Below, one piece after another: positions 18,272-27,375 of a DNA stretch of 64,000 nucleotides. The notes below the pieces were generated by a model. The model was not told the DNA's origin. It was given only the letters and a program-made list of their open reading frames with translations, and made no database searches. This DNA is from Rubrivirga litoralis. Lineage in GTDB: Bacteria; Bacteroidota; Rhodothermia; Rhodothermales; Rubricoccaceae. Within the stretch, counting starts at the first letter, position 1; the number at the start of each line of letters is the position of its first letter. The stretch lies in contig NZ_JAVRHT010000001.1 in the NCBI RefSeq assembly GCF_031846415.1, forward strand, positions 248,001 to 312,000, in the 5' to 3' direction. The position numbers and the translations under genes are program-made.

Positions 18272-18895
18272 ATGACCACGCTCTCGGGGCGCCTGCTCCT
18301 CCTCCCGCTCGCTTTCTTTCTTGCGCTCCCGGCCAGCGCGCAGGCGTCGTTCGGCGCCAAGGCCGGCCTCAACACCTCGTTCTTCTCCGGCGACGACGCC
18401 GTCGACTCGGACCCGCGCCTCGGATTCGTGGGCGGCCTCACGGCCCGATACGCTGTTTCGCCGTCGCTCGCCGTGCAGGCCGAGGCCCTCTACTCGCAGA
18501 AGGGCGACCGCTTCGACAACGACCTGGGCTTTACCGAAGACACCCGGCTCGACTACATCGAGATTCCAGCGATGCTGCGCCTGGGCGTCCCGCTGAGCCC
18601 GCTCCTCGACGCCGGCGTGGTCGTGGGCGGCTACGTGGGTTTCCCCGTGCGCTCCGAGATCGTCGTCGACGGCACGCTCGAAACCGAACTCGACGCGGCG
18701 ACCGACTACGGCGCGCTCGTCGGCGTCGACATCGGGTCGGGGCCGGTGTTCCTCGAAGGCCGGTACACGGTCGGGCTCACCGACGCCATCGACTTCGACC
18801 CGGACCTCGACGTGACGCCGTCGCTCCGCAACCAGGTCGTCTCGTTCACGATCGGCTACCGCTTCGGCGGCGGGCGCTCGCGCTACGGCCGGTAA
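18272..18895 (+). CDS. Outer-membrane beta-barrel protein (PorT family), copy 1
   Basis: This 207-residue protein has a signal peptide (MTTLSGRLLLLPLAFFLALP, cleavage near SAQA). Alternating strands of an eight-stranded barrel follow, with Bacteroidota PorT/OMP_b-brl_2 features: ASFGAKAGLNTSFFSGDD, LAVQAEALYSQKGDRFDN, YIEIPAMLRLGVPLSPLLDA, and a terminal strand VVSFTIGYRFGGG. The next gene is a paralogue with the same layout. It is divergent from the WYL regulator. The function is structural or transport in the outer membrane; no ligand is known. Confidence 0.88.
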   Translation: MTTLSGRLLLLPLAFFLALPASAQASFGAKAGLNTSFFSGDDAVDSDPRLGFVGGLTARYAVSPSLAVQAEALYSQKGDRFDNDLGFTEDTRLDYIEIPAMLRLGVPLSPLLDAGVVVGGYVGFPVRSEIVVDGTLETELDAATDYGALVGVDIGSGPVFLEGRYTVGLTDAIDFDPDLDVTPSLRNQVVSFTIGYRFGGGRSRYGR

Positions 18896-19041
18896 CCCGC
18901 TGCCGCCCCGCCCCGCCTGCGGTCTGCGAACTGCGGGAGAAAGGGGCGGGGCGGCGGTACTTCCCGCCGGCCGGCCGCGTCTAGGGCCGCAGGTGGCCCC
19001 GGCTCAGGCCGCCGCACGTCCCCCACTCTCTCTTCTTGGCC

Positions 19042-19707
19042 ATGCGTTACGCACTCCTCTCCCTCCTCGCCCTCGGGCTCGCCCTCCCCACCGCCGCGCA
19101 GACGACGTACGGCGTCCGCGCCGGTCTCAACGTGTCCGACGTCGTCGGGTTCGACGACAACGACATCGCCGTCGGGATCGACAAGACGCCGTCGCTCGGG
19201 TTCGTCGGCGGCGTGTTCGCCGAGGTCCCCGTCTCGCCGCGATTCTCCATCCGCCCCGAGGTTCTGTACTCGCGGAAGGGGGTCTCGTTTGATCCCAGCG
19301 ACGACTTCGTGGACGACATCGTCGACTTCGACTCTGGCATCAGCCTGGGCTACATCGAGGTCCCCGTCCTGGCGCGCGTCGGTGTGCCGCTGGGCCAGTT
19401 CCTCGACGCCGGCCTCCTCGTCGGCCCCACGTTCGCGTTCAAGGTCAGCGAGTCTTTCGACGCGAACGGCAGCGTGGGCGGGGTGGACTTCGACCTCGAC
19501 GACCTGATCACCGAGGACGGCGAGGACGCGTTCGAGACGTTCGACTTCGGGCTCGCGGTCGGAGCTGAGGTTGGGTCCGGGCCGTTCTACGTCGACCTCC
19601 GCTACACGCCGAGCCTCCTCAACGCCAACCGGAACGACAGCGATTTGGCGCCGACGCTCCGCAACAGCGTGTTCTCCGTCACGGGCACGTTCAAGTTCGG
19701 CCGGTAG
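19042..19707 (+). CDS. Outer-membrane beta-barrel protein (PorT family), copy 2
   Basis: This 221-residue protein has a signal peptide (MRYALLSLLALGLALPTAAQ). Its barrel parallels the preceding gene: TTYGVRAGLNVSDVVGFDDN, RFSIRPEVLYSRKGVSFD, YIEVPVLARVGVPLGQFLDA, and final strand FSVTGTFKF. A longer acidic loop (DFDLDDLITEDGEDAFETFD) distinguishes it from copy 1. The tandem pair suggests local duplication followed by divergence of the surface loops. A classical terminator follows. Confidence 0.88.
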   Translation: MRYALLSLLALGLALPTAAQTTYGVRAGLNVSDVVGFDDNDIAVGIDKTPSLGFVGGVFAEVPVSPRFSIRPEVLYSRKGVSFDPSDDFVDDIVDFDSGISLGYIEVPVLARVGVPLGQFLDAGLLVGPTFAFKVSESFDANGSVGGVDFDLDDLITEDGEDAFETFDFGLAVGAEVGSGPFYVDLRYTPSLLNANRNDSDLAPTLRNSVFSVTGTFKFGR

Positions 19708-19726
19708 CGCCTCCCGCTCGACTCTC

Positions 19727-19770
19727 CACCCCGCCCGCCGATCTGTTCGGCGGGCGGGGTGTTTCGTTTT
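19727..19770 (+). terminator. Intrinsic terminator after the beta-barrel pair
   Basis: CACCCCGCCCGCCGA pairs perfectly with TCGGCGGGCGGGGTG around a 5-nt loop, followed by TTTCGTTTT. The stem includes the repeat word CACCCCGCCC, showing that the word can be part of a true terminator. Confidence 0.9.
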
Positions 19771-19791
19771 GGAGCGGCGCGGGCGGGGCGG

Positions 19792-20409
19792 TCAGACCAC
19801 GTGGACGAGCGCCTTGTCGTCCCACCCCGCCCCTTCCACCTCCTGGACGTCGACGGACGTGCTGGGGAATGCGTCCTGGAGACCGTTGATCTCGGCCGTC
19901 AGGTCGCCGCCTTTGAGGCACACGAGGCCCGGCGCCCACGCCTCGGGCGGGGCGGAGAGCGGCGCGCGCACGCGGTCGAACCACGCCCACAGGTCGGCGA
20001 GCGGGGCAGTGGCCCGGCTCACGGCGTAGTGCGGGGCGGGGCCGTCATAGGCCTCGGCGCGGCCGTTCCAGACCTCGACGTTCTCCACCCCGAGCCGCCG
20101 CGCGAACAGCCGCACGGCCTCGGTCTTCTTGCCGACGGCGTCGACGGCCACGAACCGCACGTCGGGGAACGCGACCGCGAGCGGGAGGGCGGGGAGGCCG
20201 CCGCCGGTCCCCCAGTCGACGACGACCGCCCCGCCCGGGAACGGCCGCGCGGCGATCTCGAGGCAGTGGCGGACGTGGCGCGCGAGGTCGCCCGGCGTGG
20301 CGCCGCGCGCGACGAGGTTCACGCGCCGGTTGACGCGCGCGAGCTCGCCGACGTAGGCGTCGAGCGTGGCGCGCTGGGCGGGGGAGAGGGCGGCGGTCGG
20401 GTCGGGCAT
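19792..20409 (-). CDS. rsmG: 16S rRNA (guanine527-N7)-methyltransferase RsmG
   Basis: This 205-residue protein has the class I SAM-methyltransferase motif VVVDWGTGGGLPALPLAVAF near residue 62. RsmG-specific segments are ARVNRRVNLVAR near the N-terminus and HYAVSRATAPLADLWAW. RsmG methylates N7 of G527 in 16S rRNA. It lies downstream of mnmG on the same strand with 131 bp between, the usual origin-proximal neighbourhood. Length and start (ATG, complement 20407-20409) are normal. Confidence 0.95.
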   Translation of the reverse strand: MPDPTAALSPAQRATLDAYVGELARVNRRVNLVARGATPGDLARHVRHCLEIAARPFPGGAVVVDWGTGGGLPALPLAVAFPDVRFVAVDAVGKKTEAVRLFARRLGVENVEVWNGRAEAYDGPAPHYAVSRATAPLADLWAWFDRVRAPLSAPPEAWAPGLVCLKGGDLTAEINGLQDAFPSTSVDVQEVEGAGWDDKALVHVV

Positions 20410-20540
20410 GGCGGAAGATCGCCCCGCCCCGCCCGCGTGCTACGGGCGGGGCGGTCTGGCGGCAGACCTCGTAGGAAGCACGCCGCTAGCAGAGATCGAC
20501 CGCCCCGCCCGCGCGCTGTGGGCAGGGCGGGGCGGGGCGG

Positions 20541-22574
20541 TCACGCCTCCACGGGCGGGGCGGCCTCGGCGCCATCGCCCCCCGCCCCGCCCGCGAGCGG
20601 GGCGGCCGCGGGCGCGCGGTAGCGCTTGAGGAGCACCATGAGCGCCTGCACGTCGGCCGGGCTCACGCCCGAGATGCGCGACGCCTGGCCCAGCGTGTCC
20701 GGGCGGATGCGGCCCAGCTTTTCGCGGGCTTCGAGCGTGATCGCGCGGACGCCGTCGTAGTCGAAGCCCGGCGGCACGCGCCAGCGCTCCAGGCCCCGCA
20801 TCTCCTCGACCAGCGCCCGCTCGCGCTCGACGTAGCCGGCGTAGCGGAGCTCGATGTGCGCGAGCTCCGCCGTCCGCTCCAGGCCGGGGCCGGGCACCAC
20901 GAGGTCGCCCTGGCCGGTCGCTGCGAGGAGGTCGGCGAGGTCGACCTCGGGGCGGAGGGCGAGCTTCGCCAGCCGGGCGGGGCGGTCGATGGGCGTCGTG
21001 CCGACGCGCGCGAGATAGCCGTTGACGGCGTCGGGCGCGGCGTTCGTGGCGCCGAGCGCGTCGAGCGTCCGGGCGAGCGCGTCCTCCTTCTGGTCGAGCC
21101 GCCGCACGCGCTCGGCCGATGCCAAGCCCAACTCGTAGCCCAGCCGCGTCAGCCGGCGGTCGGCCGTGTCCTGGCGGAGCAGGAGCCGGTGCTCGGCGCG
21201 GCTCGTGAACATGCGGTACGGCTCGTCGGTCCCCTTCGCCACGAGGTCGTCGACGAGCACGCCGATGTAGGCCTGGTCGCGGCCCAGGACCACGCCCTCC
21301 GCCCCGCCGGTTTGCGGCCCGTCCGCGCCCGCCCCGCCCACGGCGCGCGCGGCGTTGATGCCGGCGAGGAGCCCCTGCGCCGCCGCCTCCTCGTAGCCCG
21401 TCGTCCCGTTGATCTGGCCGGCGAAGTAGAGGCCGGCCACGCGCTTCGTCTCCAGCGTGTAGCGGAGCTGGTGGGGCGGGGCGTAGTCGTACTCGATGGC
21501 GTAGCCCGGGCGCAGGACGTGCGCGCGCTCCAACCCCGGCACGAGCCGGAGCGCCTCCGTCTGGACGCTTTCAGGAAGCGACGTCGAGAACCCGTTGACG
21601 TAGACCTCGTGCGTGTCCCGGCCTTCGGGCTCCAGGAACAGCTGGTGCCGGCCCTTGTCCGCGAAGCGGTCGATCTTGTCCTCGATCGACGGGCAGTAGC
21701 GCGGCCCCTGGCCCTCGATGCGCCCGGCGAACATCGGCGAGCGGTCGAACCCGGTGCGGAGCACGTCGTGGACGGCCGGCGAGGTCCAGGTCAGCCAGCA
21801 CGACCGCTGCTCGGCGGGCAGCGCGTCCGTCAGGTGCGAGAACGGGCGCGGCTCGGCGTCGCCCGGCTGCTCCTCGCACGCGGCCGTGTCGACGGTCCGC
21901 CCGTCGATGCGGGGCGGGGTGCCCGTCTTGAGGCGGCCGAGCTCGAACCCGAGCCCCTCCAGCGCCGCGCTCAGGCCGACGGCCGCGCGCGCGCCGGCCC
22001 GCCCGCCCCCGAACGTCTGCTCGCCGATCCAGATGGTCCCGTTCAGGAACGTCCCGCTGGTCAGGATCACGGCGCCGGCCACGACCTCGAGCCCCGTCTG
22101 CGTGACGACGCCGGTCACGCGCCGCCCCGCCCCGGCGGGTTGCGCCTCGCCCGCCGAGGCCGCCCCGCCCGCGCCTGGGAGCGGGGTGGTCAGGAGGTCG
22201 ACCACCATGTCCTGGCGGAGGAACAGGTTCGGCGTCGCTTCGAGCTCGTCGCGGACGGCGGCGGCGTAGGCGCGGCGGTCGCTCTGGCAGCGCGGGCTCC
22301 ACACGGCCGGCCCCTTGCTCCGGTTGAGGAGCCGGAACTGGAGCCCCGTCCGGTCGGCCACGCGGCCCATGAGCCCGCCGAGCGCGTCGATCTCGCGGAC
22401 GATCTGGCCCTTGCCCACCCCGCCCACGGCCGGGTTGCACGACATGGCGCCGAGCGCGTCGAGCGACATCGAGACCAGGAGCGTGCGGGCGCCCAGGCGG
22501 GCGGCGGCGTGGGCGGCCTCGGCGCCGGCGTGGCCGCCGCCGACGACCACGACGTCGTAGGAATCCGTAGGCAT
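20541..22574 (-). CDS. mnmG: tRNA uridine-5-carboxymethylaminomethyl modification enzyme MnmG (GidA)
   Basis: From ATG (complement 22572-22574) the product is 677 residues and opens with the FAD-binding DSYDVVVVGGGHAGAEAAHA. MnmG landmarks follow: MSCNPAVGGVGKGQIVREID, YCPSIEDKIDRF, GTTGYEEAAAQGLLAGINAA and the C-terminal helical domain RISGVSPADVQALMVLLKRY. With MnmE it installs the cmnm5 group on wobble U34 of tRNAs. A repeat-coded Gly/Ala insertion (PLPGAGGAASAGEAQPAGAG) near residue 185 looks like the G-rich word inside the gene. It is upstream of rsmG. A TATCCTCG box lies on the minus strand at 22602-22609, 27 nt before the start. Confidence 0.96.
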   Translation of the reverse strand: MPTDSYDVVVVGGGHAGAEAAHAAARLGARTLLVSMSLDALGAMSCNPAVGGVGKGQIVREIDALGGLMGRVADRTGLQFRLLNRSKGPAVWSPRCQSDRRAYAAAVRDELEATPNLFLRQDMVVDLLTTPLPGAGGAASAGEAQPAGAGRRVTGVVTQTGLEVVAGAVILTSGTFLNGTIWIGEQTFGGGRAGARAAVGLSAALEGLGFELGRLKTGTPPRIDGRTVDTAACEEQPGDAEPRPFSHLTDALPAEQRSCWLTWTSPAVHDVLRTGFDRSPMFAGRIEGQGPRYCPSIEDKIDRFADKGRHQLFLEPEGRDTHEVYVNGFSTSLPESVQTEALRLVPGLERAHVLRPGYAIEYDYAPPHQLRYTLETKRVAGLYFAGQINGTTGYEEAAAQGLLAGINAARAVGGAGADGPQTGGAEGVVLGRDQAYIGVLVDDLVAKGTDEPYRMFTSRAEHRLLLRQDTADRRLTRLGYELGLASAERVRRLDQKEDALARTLDALGATNAAPDAVNGYLARVGTTPIDRPARLAKLALRPEVDLADLLAATGQGDLVVPGPGLERTAELAHIELRYAGYVERERALVEEMRGLERWRVPPGFDYDGVRAITLEAREKLGRIRPDTLGQASRISGVSPADVQALMVLLKRYRAPAAAPLAGGAGGDGAEAAPPVEA

Positions 22575-22678
22575 GGGACGGGCGGGGTGGTGAGCCGGAC
22601 CCGAGGATAGAGGGCGACCCGTCGGGAGCGCCCGGATTCTGGGCGAAAAGGACTTAACGGCGGCCCCGCACCCTCCGA

Positions 22679-22686
22679 TATCCCCG
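22679..22686 (+). promoter_or_regulatory. Candidate -7 element upstream of the 139-aa membrane protein gene
   Basis: TATCCCCG lies 27 nt before ATG 22714, sharing the window-wide spacing although the match to TAnnTTCG is partial. A divergent TATCCTCG for mnmG lies at 22602-22609. Confidence 0.3.
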
Positions 22687-22713
22687 AGGTCCCCGCCCCG
22701 CCCGCTCTCCACC

Positions 22714-23133
22714 ATGAAACACTTCGTCGACCACATCGAGCTCTACCTCAGCGCCGCCGGCCTCGTCGTGGTCTGGGCCGCCGCCGCTTTGCTCGGCCCG
22801 GCCGGCGTGGACGTGTGGCAGATCGCGGCCGTCACCGCGCTGGGCGTGAGCGTGGTCCACGGCGTCCTGTTCTGGGTCGTCCGTCGCCGGCAGCGGCTCG
22901 TCCGCGCGCGGTCGGTCCACGAGATCCGCGAGATGCTGGGCGACCAGGTCAAGAACCAGCTGGCCGTCATGCGAATGTGGCTCCCCGAGGGCGAGCAGGC
23001 GGCGGTCGACGCCATCAACGAGTCGATCGACGAGGTGGCCGAGATGGTCGACGGGCTCTCCGAGGAGAGGCTCCGGGCGTGGCAGTCGACCTACGCTAAC
23101 ACCGCGCACCTGGCCCGCCCCGCCGCGGCCTGA
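22714..23133 (+). CDS. Hypothetical membrane protein with a helical cytoplasmic tail
   Basis: This 139-residue protein has two hydrophobic segments (LSAAGLVVVWAAAALLG, IAAVTALGVSVVHGVLFWVV), an Arg-rich stop-transfer (RRRQRLVRAR) and an amphipathic helical tail with VHEIREMLGDQVKNQLAVM. The tail resembles the dimerisation helix of a histidine kinase, but no ATPase domain follows, so it may be a free-standing signalling or scaffold protein. It is divergent from mnmG. The function is unknown. Confidence 0.7.
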   Translation: MKHFVDHIELYLSAAGLVVVWAAAALLGPAGVDVWQIAAVTALGVSVVHGVLFWVVRRRQRLVRARSVHEIREMLGDQVKNQLAVMRMWLPEGEQAAVDAINESIDEVAEMVDGLSEERLRAWQSTYANTAHLARPAAA

Positions 23134-23200
23134 GGGGGCGGGGCGGGCACCGGCCGGCGCCCCGACGAAAAGGGCGGCCGCCCCGCCCCGTACGCCCGCC

Positions 23201-23449
23201 ATGACCGACGCCGACTGCCAAGCCGCCCTCGACCGCGCCCAGGCGTGGGGCGTCGACCTGTCGCTCCTCCGCGAGACCCTCCGCCTGACGCCTACGGAGC
23301 GGGTCGAGCGGCACCAGCGCGCCCTCGACCTCGTGACCGCCCTCCTGAGATCTCTCGCTGAAGCGGGCGCCGACGTGGGCGGGGTGGCGCCCGCTACTTC
23401 CCGATGCAGAACCGCGAGAACACGGCGTCGAGCACGTGCTCCGTGGTGA
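23201..23449 (+). CDS. Small hypothetical protein, 3' end overlapping mnmE
   Basis: The 82-residue frame begins MTDADCQAALDRAQAWGVDL; residues 1-55 look like a real helical domain (LSLLRETLRLTPTERVERHQ), a pattern found at the N-terminus of many short bacterial proteins of unknown role. The last 28 residues read through a hairpin at 23363-23394 and 56 bp of mnmE on the opposite strand, and look non-conserved. The ancestral stop may have been lost through the repeat insertion. A normal ATG and a G-rich-word leader precede it. Confidence 0.5.
   Translation: MTDADCQAALDRAQAWGVDLSLLRETLRLTPTERVERHQRALDLVTALLRSLAEAGADVGGVAPATSRCRTARTRRRARAPW
23363..23394. terminator. Hairpin between the convergent small gene and mnmE
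   Basis: GCGGGCGCC and GGCGCCCGC are perfect complements; the loop contains GGGCGGGG. It sits at the end of mnmE (stop complement 23394-23396) and could act in both directions, but lacks a T-tract. Confidence 0.45.
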
Positions 23450-24857
23450 CGGCGCCCGTGACGAGACCCAGTTCGCGGAGCGCCGCCCGGAGGTCGAGCG
23501 CGAGCGTGTCCGCCCCGCCCCGCCCGTCGAGCGCGGCGCGCGCGCGGCGGACGGCTCCGCGCGCGGCGTCGAGGTGCGCCCGGTGCCGCTCGTTGACGGC
23601 CACCTCGCCCGCCTCGGCGCCGGCGAGCCCGGCGCGGACGGCGTCGAGGAGGGCGCCGCGGAGGCCGTCGAGCGCGGCCGGCGCCGCGAGCGCCTCGCGG
23701 GCCGAGACCGACCACCCCGCCCCGCCCGCGGCGCCGGCCGCGTCCGCAGGGCTGGGCGGGGCGGCGTCTGCGGGCGGGGCGGGGCGGAGGTCGGCCTTGT
23801 TGTGGACGACGAGCACGGGCAGGGCGGGGCGGCGGGCGGCGAGGCCGTCCAGGAACGCGCGCTCCTCGGCGTCCAGCCCGATCGTGGCGTCGACGACGTA
23901 GAGGAGCGCGTCGGCGCCGTCGATGGCGGCCCGGGCGCGGCGCGTGCCCTCGGCCTCGACGGCGTCGGCCGTCTCGCGCAGCCCGGCTGTGTCGACGAAC
24001 CGGAACCGGAGGCCGCCCAATTCGGCCTCGGCCTCGACGGCGTCACGCGTCGTCCCCGGTGTCGGGCTCACGATCGCCCGGTCCTGGCCGACGAGCGCGT
24101 TGAGGAGCGTGGACTTGCCCGCGTTGGGGCGCCCGCCCAGCACCACGCGCACGCCGTCGCGGGCGAGCGCGCCCAGCCGCGCCGTCGACAACAGCTCGCC
24201 GAGCACGGCGTCGGCCCGGTCGAGGAGCGCGCCCAGCGCCGCGCGGTCGGCAAACTCGACGTCCTCCTCGGCAAAGTCCAGCTCCAGCTCCACGAGCGCC
24301 GCCGTCTCGACGAGCGCCTCGCGGACCTCCGCGACGGCGTCGGACACGCGCCCCCGGAGCGCGGCGACGGCGGCCCGGTGCCCCACGCGGCTCTCGGCGT
24401 GGACGAGGTCGGCGACGGCCTCGGCCTGCGCCAGGTCCAGCTTCCCGTTGAGGAACGCGCGGCGCGTGAACTCGCCGGCCGGGGCGGGGCGGGCGCCGGC
24501 GTCGTAGAGCGTGCGGAGCACGGCCTGCGCGACCGCGTCGCCGCCGTGGCACGTGACCTCGACCACGTCCTCGCCCGTCGACGAGTGCGGGCCGCGCCAG
24601 ACCACGCACACGACCTGGTCGACCGGCCGCCCCGCCCCGTCGCGCAGCCAGCCGACGTGCACGGTCCGCCCGGCGGCGGTCGCGAGGGCGGGGTGGGAAA
24701 ACCGCGAGGCCACAAGGTCCACGGCGCCCGCCCCGCCCACGCGGACCACGGCGAGCGCGGCGGTCCCGCGGGCCGTCGCCAGGGCCGCGATGGGGGCGCC
24801 CGCCCCGCCCGGCGCGTCAGAGTCGGGAGCGGGGCGGCCCCGGACATCGTCCAGCAT
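23394..24857 (-). CDS. mnmE: tRNA modification GTPase MnmE (TrmE)
   Basis: This 487-residue protein has the formyl-THF-binding N-terminal domain (PIAALATARGTAALAVVRVG), the helical domain with GEFTRRAFLNGKLDLAQAEA, and the inserted G domain with G1 GRPNAGKSTLLNAL near residue 242, G2 TPGTTRD, G3 DTAGLRE and G4 NKAD. It ends in the family signature FCIGK with the catalytic Cys. It partners with MnmG in U34 modification. A Pro/Ala stretch after NKADLRP (PAPPADAAPPSPADAAGAAG) corresponds to copies of the repeat word. It is downstream of yidC with 114 bp between. Confidence 0.96.
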   Translation of the reverse strand: MLDDVRGRPAPDSDAPGGAGAPIAALATARGTAALAVVRVGGAGAVDLVASRFSHPALATAAGRTVHVGWLRDGAGRPVDQVVCVVWRGPHSSTGEDVVEVTCHGGDAVAQAVLRTLYDAGARPAPAGEFTRRAFLNGKLDLAQAEAVADLVHAESRVGHRAAVAALRGRVSDAVAEVREALVETAALVELELDFAEEDVEFADRAALGALLDRADAVLGELLSTARLGALARDGVRVVLGGRPNAGKSTLLNALVGQDRAIVSPTPGTTRDAVEAEAELGGLRFRFVDTAGLRETADAVEAEGTRRARAAIDGADALLYVVDATIGLDAEERAFLDGLAARRPALPVLVVHNKADLRPAPPADAAPPSPADAAGAAGGAGWSVSAREALAAPAALDGLRGALLDAVRAGLAGAEAGEVAVNERHRAHLDAARGAVRRARAALDGRGGADTLALDLRAALRELGLVTGAVTTEHVLDAVFSRFCIGK

Positions 24858-24971
24858 AGGTCTCGCGTACGTCTCCCTCCCCCACCGGGGGAGGGCTGGG
24901 GTGGGGGACAGACGTCGGGCGGGGCGGGGAGGCGCGGGCGGGGCGGCGTGTGGTGGCGCGGGCGGGGCGGT

Positions 24972-26858
24972 CTACCGCTTGCGGCCCTTCCCGTTCGACA
25001 CCATCTGCGTCGTCGTGCGGCGGCGGCCGGGCCGCTTGGGCCGCTTCCCGTTCTTGCCCTTTTTCGCCGCCCGCTCGGCCACGTCCGCCGCCCGGTCCAG
25101 CTCCGGCGTCTCGCCGGCGACGTGGGCCTCGTGGACCTGCTTGTTGACGAGCCGCTGCTGGACGATCGAGAACAGGTTGAATGCGAGGTAATAGAGCGAG
25201 AGGCCGGACGGGAAGCGGTTGAAGAAGAAGAAGAACACGATCGGCATCATGTACATCAACACCTTCTGCTGCGCGCCGGCCGCGCCTGTCGAGGACCCCG
25301 TCGACAGCTTCATCGAGATCACCATCGACGCCGCCATCAGGATCGTAAAGCCCGAGAGGAAGTCTCCGACGAACGGGATCGAGAACGGCAGCGACAGCAC
25401 GGGGTCCGGCGCCGAGAGGTCGGCGGCCCAGAGGAAGCTCTCGCCCCGGAGCACGAGCGTGTTCTGGAAGAACGTCCACATCGTGATCAGGATGGGGTAC
25501 TGGAGCAGCATCGGGAGGCAGCCCCCGAGCGGGTTCACCCCGGCCTCCTTGTACACCCGCATCATGGCCTCCTGCTGCTTCTGCGGGTCCTCGCCGTACT
25601 TCTCCTTGACGTCGGCCAGCTGCGGCTGGAGCTCGCGCATCTTCGCCGCGCTCCGGTAGCTCGCCGCCGTCAGCGGCCACAGCAGCAGCTTGACGAGCAG
25701 GGCGAAGACGATGATGACGAGCCCGTACGACGCGATAAACGTCGAGAGGAACGCGAAGGCCGGCGCCACGATGTAGCGCGCGATGGGCCGCGTCATGAAC
25801 CCGATAAAGCCGAAGTCGACCGTGTCGTAGAGCCCGTAGGCCGCGAGCCGGCGGATCTCGAGCGGCCCGAGGTAGAGCGTGAACGCGTCCGCCCCGCCCT
25901 CGGCGAGCCGCGGCATCTCGACGCGGGCCGTGTAGTCCTGGGCAAAGCTGGGGCCGTCGACCTCGCCGATCTGGACGCCCTCGAGCTGGGCGCCGGTCGC
26001 CCGCCCCTCGGGGATGAGCGCGGCGATAAAGAACTTGGACTTGACCGCCACCCAGTCGACGTCGCCGGTCCGCGTCATGGGCTCGGCCTCGCCCTCCTCG
26101 TCCATCTTGATGCTCTCGGTCTCGCCGCCGGAGCTGAGGTAGGCCCCCGTCTGCTGCACGTCGACGGTGGCTTCCGTGGCCGGCAGCGCGCCGTTCCAGA
26201 CGAGTTCGTAGCCGCCGCTCTGGCTCAGGATGTTGGTGCCCGGCGTCTCGACGCGGAAGTCGACGTCGTACGAGTCGTGGTGGAACCCGTAGGCGAGCCG
26301 GAGCGCCCCGCTCCCGACGCGCGCCTCGAACGTGATCTCGCCCTCGCCCTCCTCGACGTAGAGCGTATCGCCGGTGAACGGCTGCCCGTCCACGACGGGC
26401 GTGAACGAGAGCGTCCGCGTGTCGACGTAGGACCCCTGCGGGGGGACGAACTCGAGCGCGAGTGCGCCGGCGTCGTCCGACACCAGGTCGACGGGCTCGT
26501 CGGTCCCCGCCCGGTCGTAGTTCCTCAACTTAAAGCTGACGGGCGCCCCACCGAGCGTCGAGAACGTGGCTTCGTAGCGGTCGGTGAGCACCGTCACCGT
26601 CCGCTCCGGGCCGCCGACGGCGCGGCCGAACAGGGCCGAGTCGGCGGGCGCCGGGGGCGGGGCGTCGAGCGGGGCGAGCTCGGCGGCCTGAGGCTGCGCC
26701 TCGCGGGCGGCCTCGGCGGCGGCGACCGAGTCGGCCGCCGCCCGCTGGGCCTCGACCTCCTCGGGGCTGGGGGCAGTCGTCACCATCCACACGCCCAGGA
26801 TCAGGGACATGAGGAGGATGCCGAGGAGGGCGGTGCGGTCGGGTCCCTGGGGTTCCAC
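24972..26858 (-). CDS. yidC: Membrane protein insertase YidC
   Basis: This 628-residue protein has an N-terminal membrane anchor (LLGILLMSLILGVWMV), a long periplasmic domain (residues 40-360) as in Gram-negative YidC, and the conserved five-helix core with SAAKMRELQPQLADVKEKYG, NPLGGCLPMLLQYPIL and VFFFFFNRFPSGLSLYYLAF. The C-terminal tail is Lys/Arg-rich (KKGKNGKRPKRPGRRR), as in ribosome-binding YidC variants. It inserts and folds inner-membrane proteins. The start is GTG (complement 26856-26858). It lies 38 bp after rnpA; the yidD gene often found between them is absent. Confidence 0.96.
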   Translation of the reverse strand: MEPQGPDRTALLGILLMSLILGVWMVTTAPSPEEVEAQRAAADSVAAAEAAREAQPQAAELAPLDAPPPAPADSALFGRAVGGPERTVTVLTDRYEATFSTLGGAPVSFKLRNYDRAGTDEPVDLVSDDAGALALEFVPPQGSYVDTRTLSFTPVVDGQPFTGDTLYVEEGEGEITFEARVGSGALRLAYGFHHDSYDVDFRVETPGTNILSQSGGYELVWNGALPATEATVDVQQTGAYLSSGGETESIKMDEEGEAEPMTRTGDVDWVAVKSKFFIAALIPEGRATGAQLEGVQIGEVDGPSFAQDYTARVEMPRLAEGGADAFTLYLGPLEIRRLAAYGLYDTVDFGFIGFMTRPIARYIVAPAFAFLSTFIASYGLVIIVFALLVKLLLWPLTAASYRSAAKMRELQPQLADVKEKYGEDPQKQQEAMMRVYKEAGVNPLGGCLPMLLQYPILITMWTFFQNTLVLRGESFLWAADLSAPDPVLSLPFSIPFVGDFLSGFTILMAASMVISMKLSTGSSTGAAGAQQKVLMYMMPIVFFFFFNRFPSGLSLYYLAFNLFSIVQQRLVNKQVHEAHVAGETPELDRAADVAERAAKKGKNGKRPKRPGRRRTTTQMVSNGKGRKR

Positions 26859-26896
26859 AGGCGGGCGGGGTGGGGGCGGGGCCTATCGGGCCGGCC

Positions 26897-27337
26897 TTAC
26901 GGGCGGGGCGGGTCCGCGGGTGCGTCGGCGGCCGGGGGCAGCTCGCGCCGGGCGAGCCGGGCGAGCGCGCGGGGCAGGTCGCGGCGGAGGTCGGCGGAGG
27001 CCGTCGCCTCGCGTCCCCGGAACAGGACCATCACGGTGAGCGCGTCGGGGCGCCCGTCGAACCGGTCGAGCAGCGGCCCCTGGTGCTGGCGGAACGCCTC
27101 GCGCATCAGGCGGCGGAGCCGCGTGCGGCCGGCGTTAGTCCGTGCGCGGCGGCCGGGCGCGAACCCGACCTGGAGCCCGACGTCGTGGCCGAGCGCCTCG
27201 CGCGGGACGGCCCGGTACAGGAGCGCGACGACGCCCTCGCGGACTCGGCCGACGTCGGCGCGGCCGCGCTCGAAGAGCGGCCGGATCAGCCGGCGGCGCT
27301 TGAGCCGGCGCGTGCGGGGAAACGTGTGTCTCCGCAC
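26897..27337 (-). CDS. rnpA: Ribonuclease P protein component RnpA
   Basis: This 146-residue basic protein is the protein subunit of RNase P, which matures tRNA 5' ends. It has the usual N-terminus RHTFPRTRRLKRRRLIRPLF and the RNR-type motif GRTRLRRLMREAFRQH near residue 75. GTG (complement 27335-27337) is chosen because it lies just before the conserved start and 38 bp after rpmH. The C-terminus PPAADAPADPPRP extends beyond the fold and is coded by repeat words. Confidence 0.92.
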   Translation of the reverse strand: MRRHTFPRTRRLKRRRLIRPLFERGRADVGRVREGVVALLYRAVPREALGHDVGLQVGFAPGRRARTNAGRTRLRRLMREAFRQHQGPLLDRFDGRPDALTVMVLFRGREATASADLRRDLPRALARLARRELPPAADAPADPPRP

Positions 27338-27375
27338 GCGGCGCGACGGCGAACCCGGGGGGCGGGGCGGCGGAG

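Noticed and set aside
26859..26896. A yidD gene between rnpA and yidC
   Set aside because: The gap is only 38 bp and contains no coding sequence.
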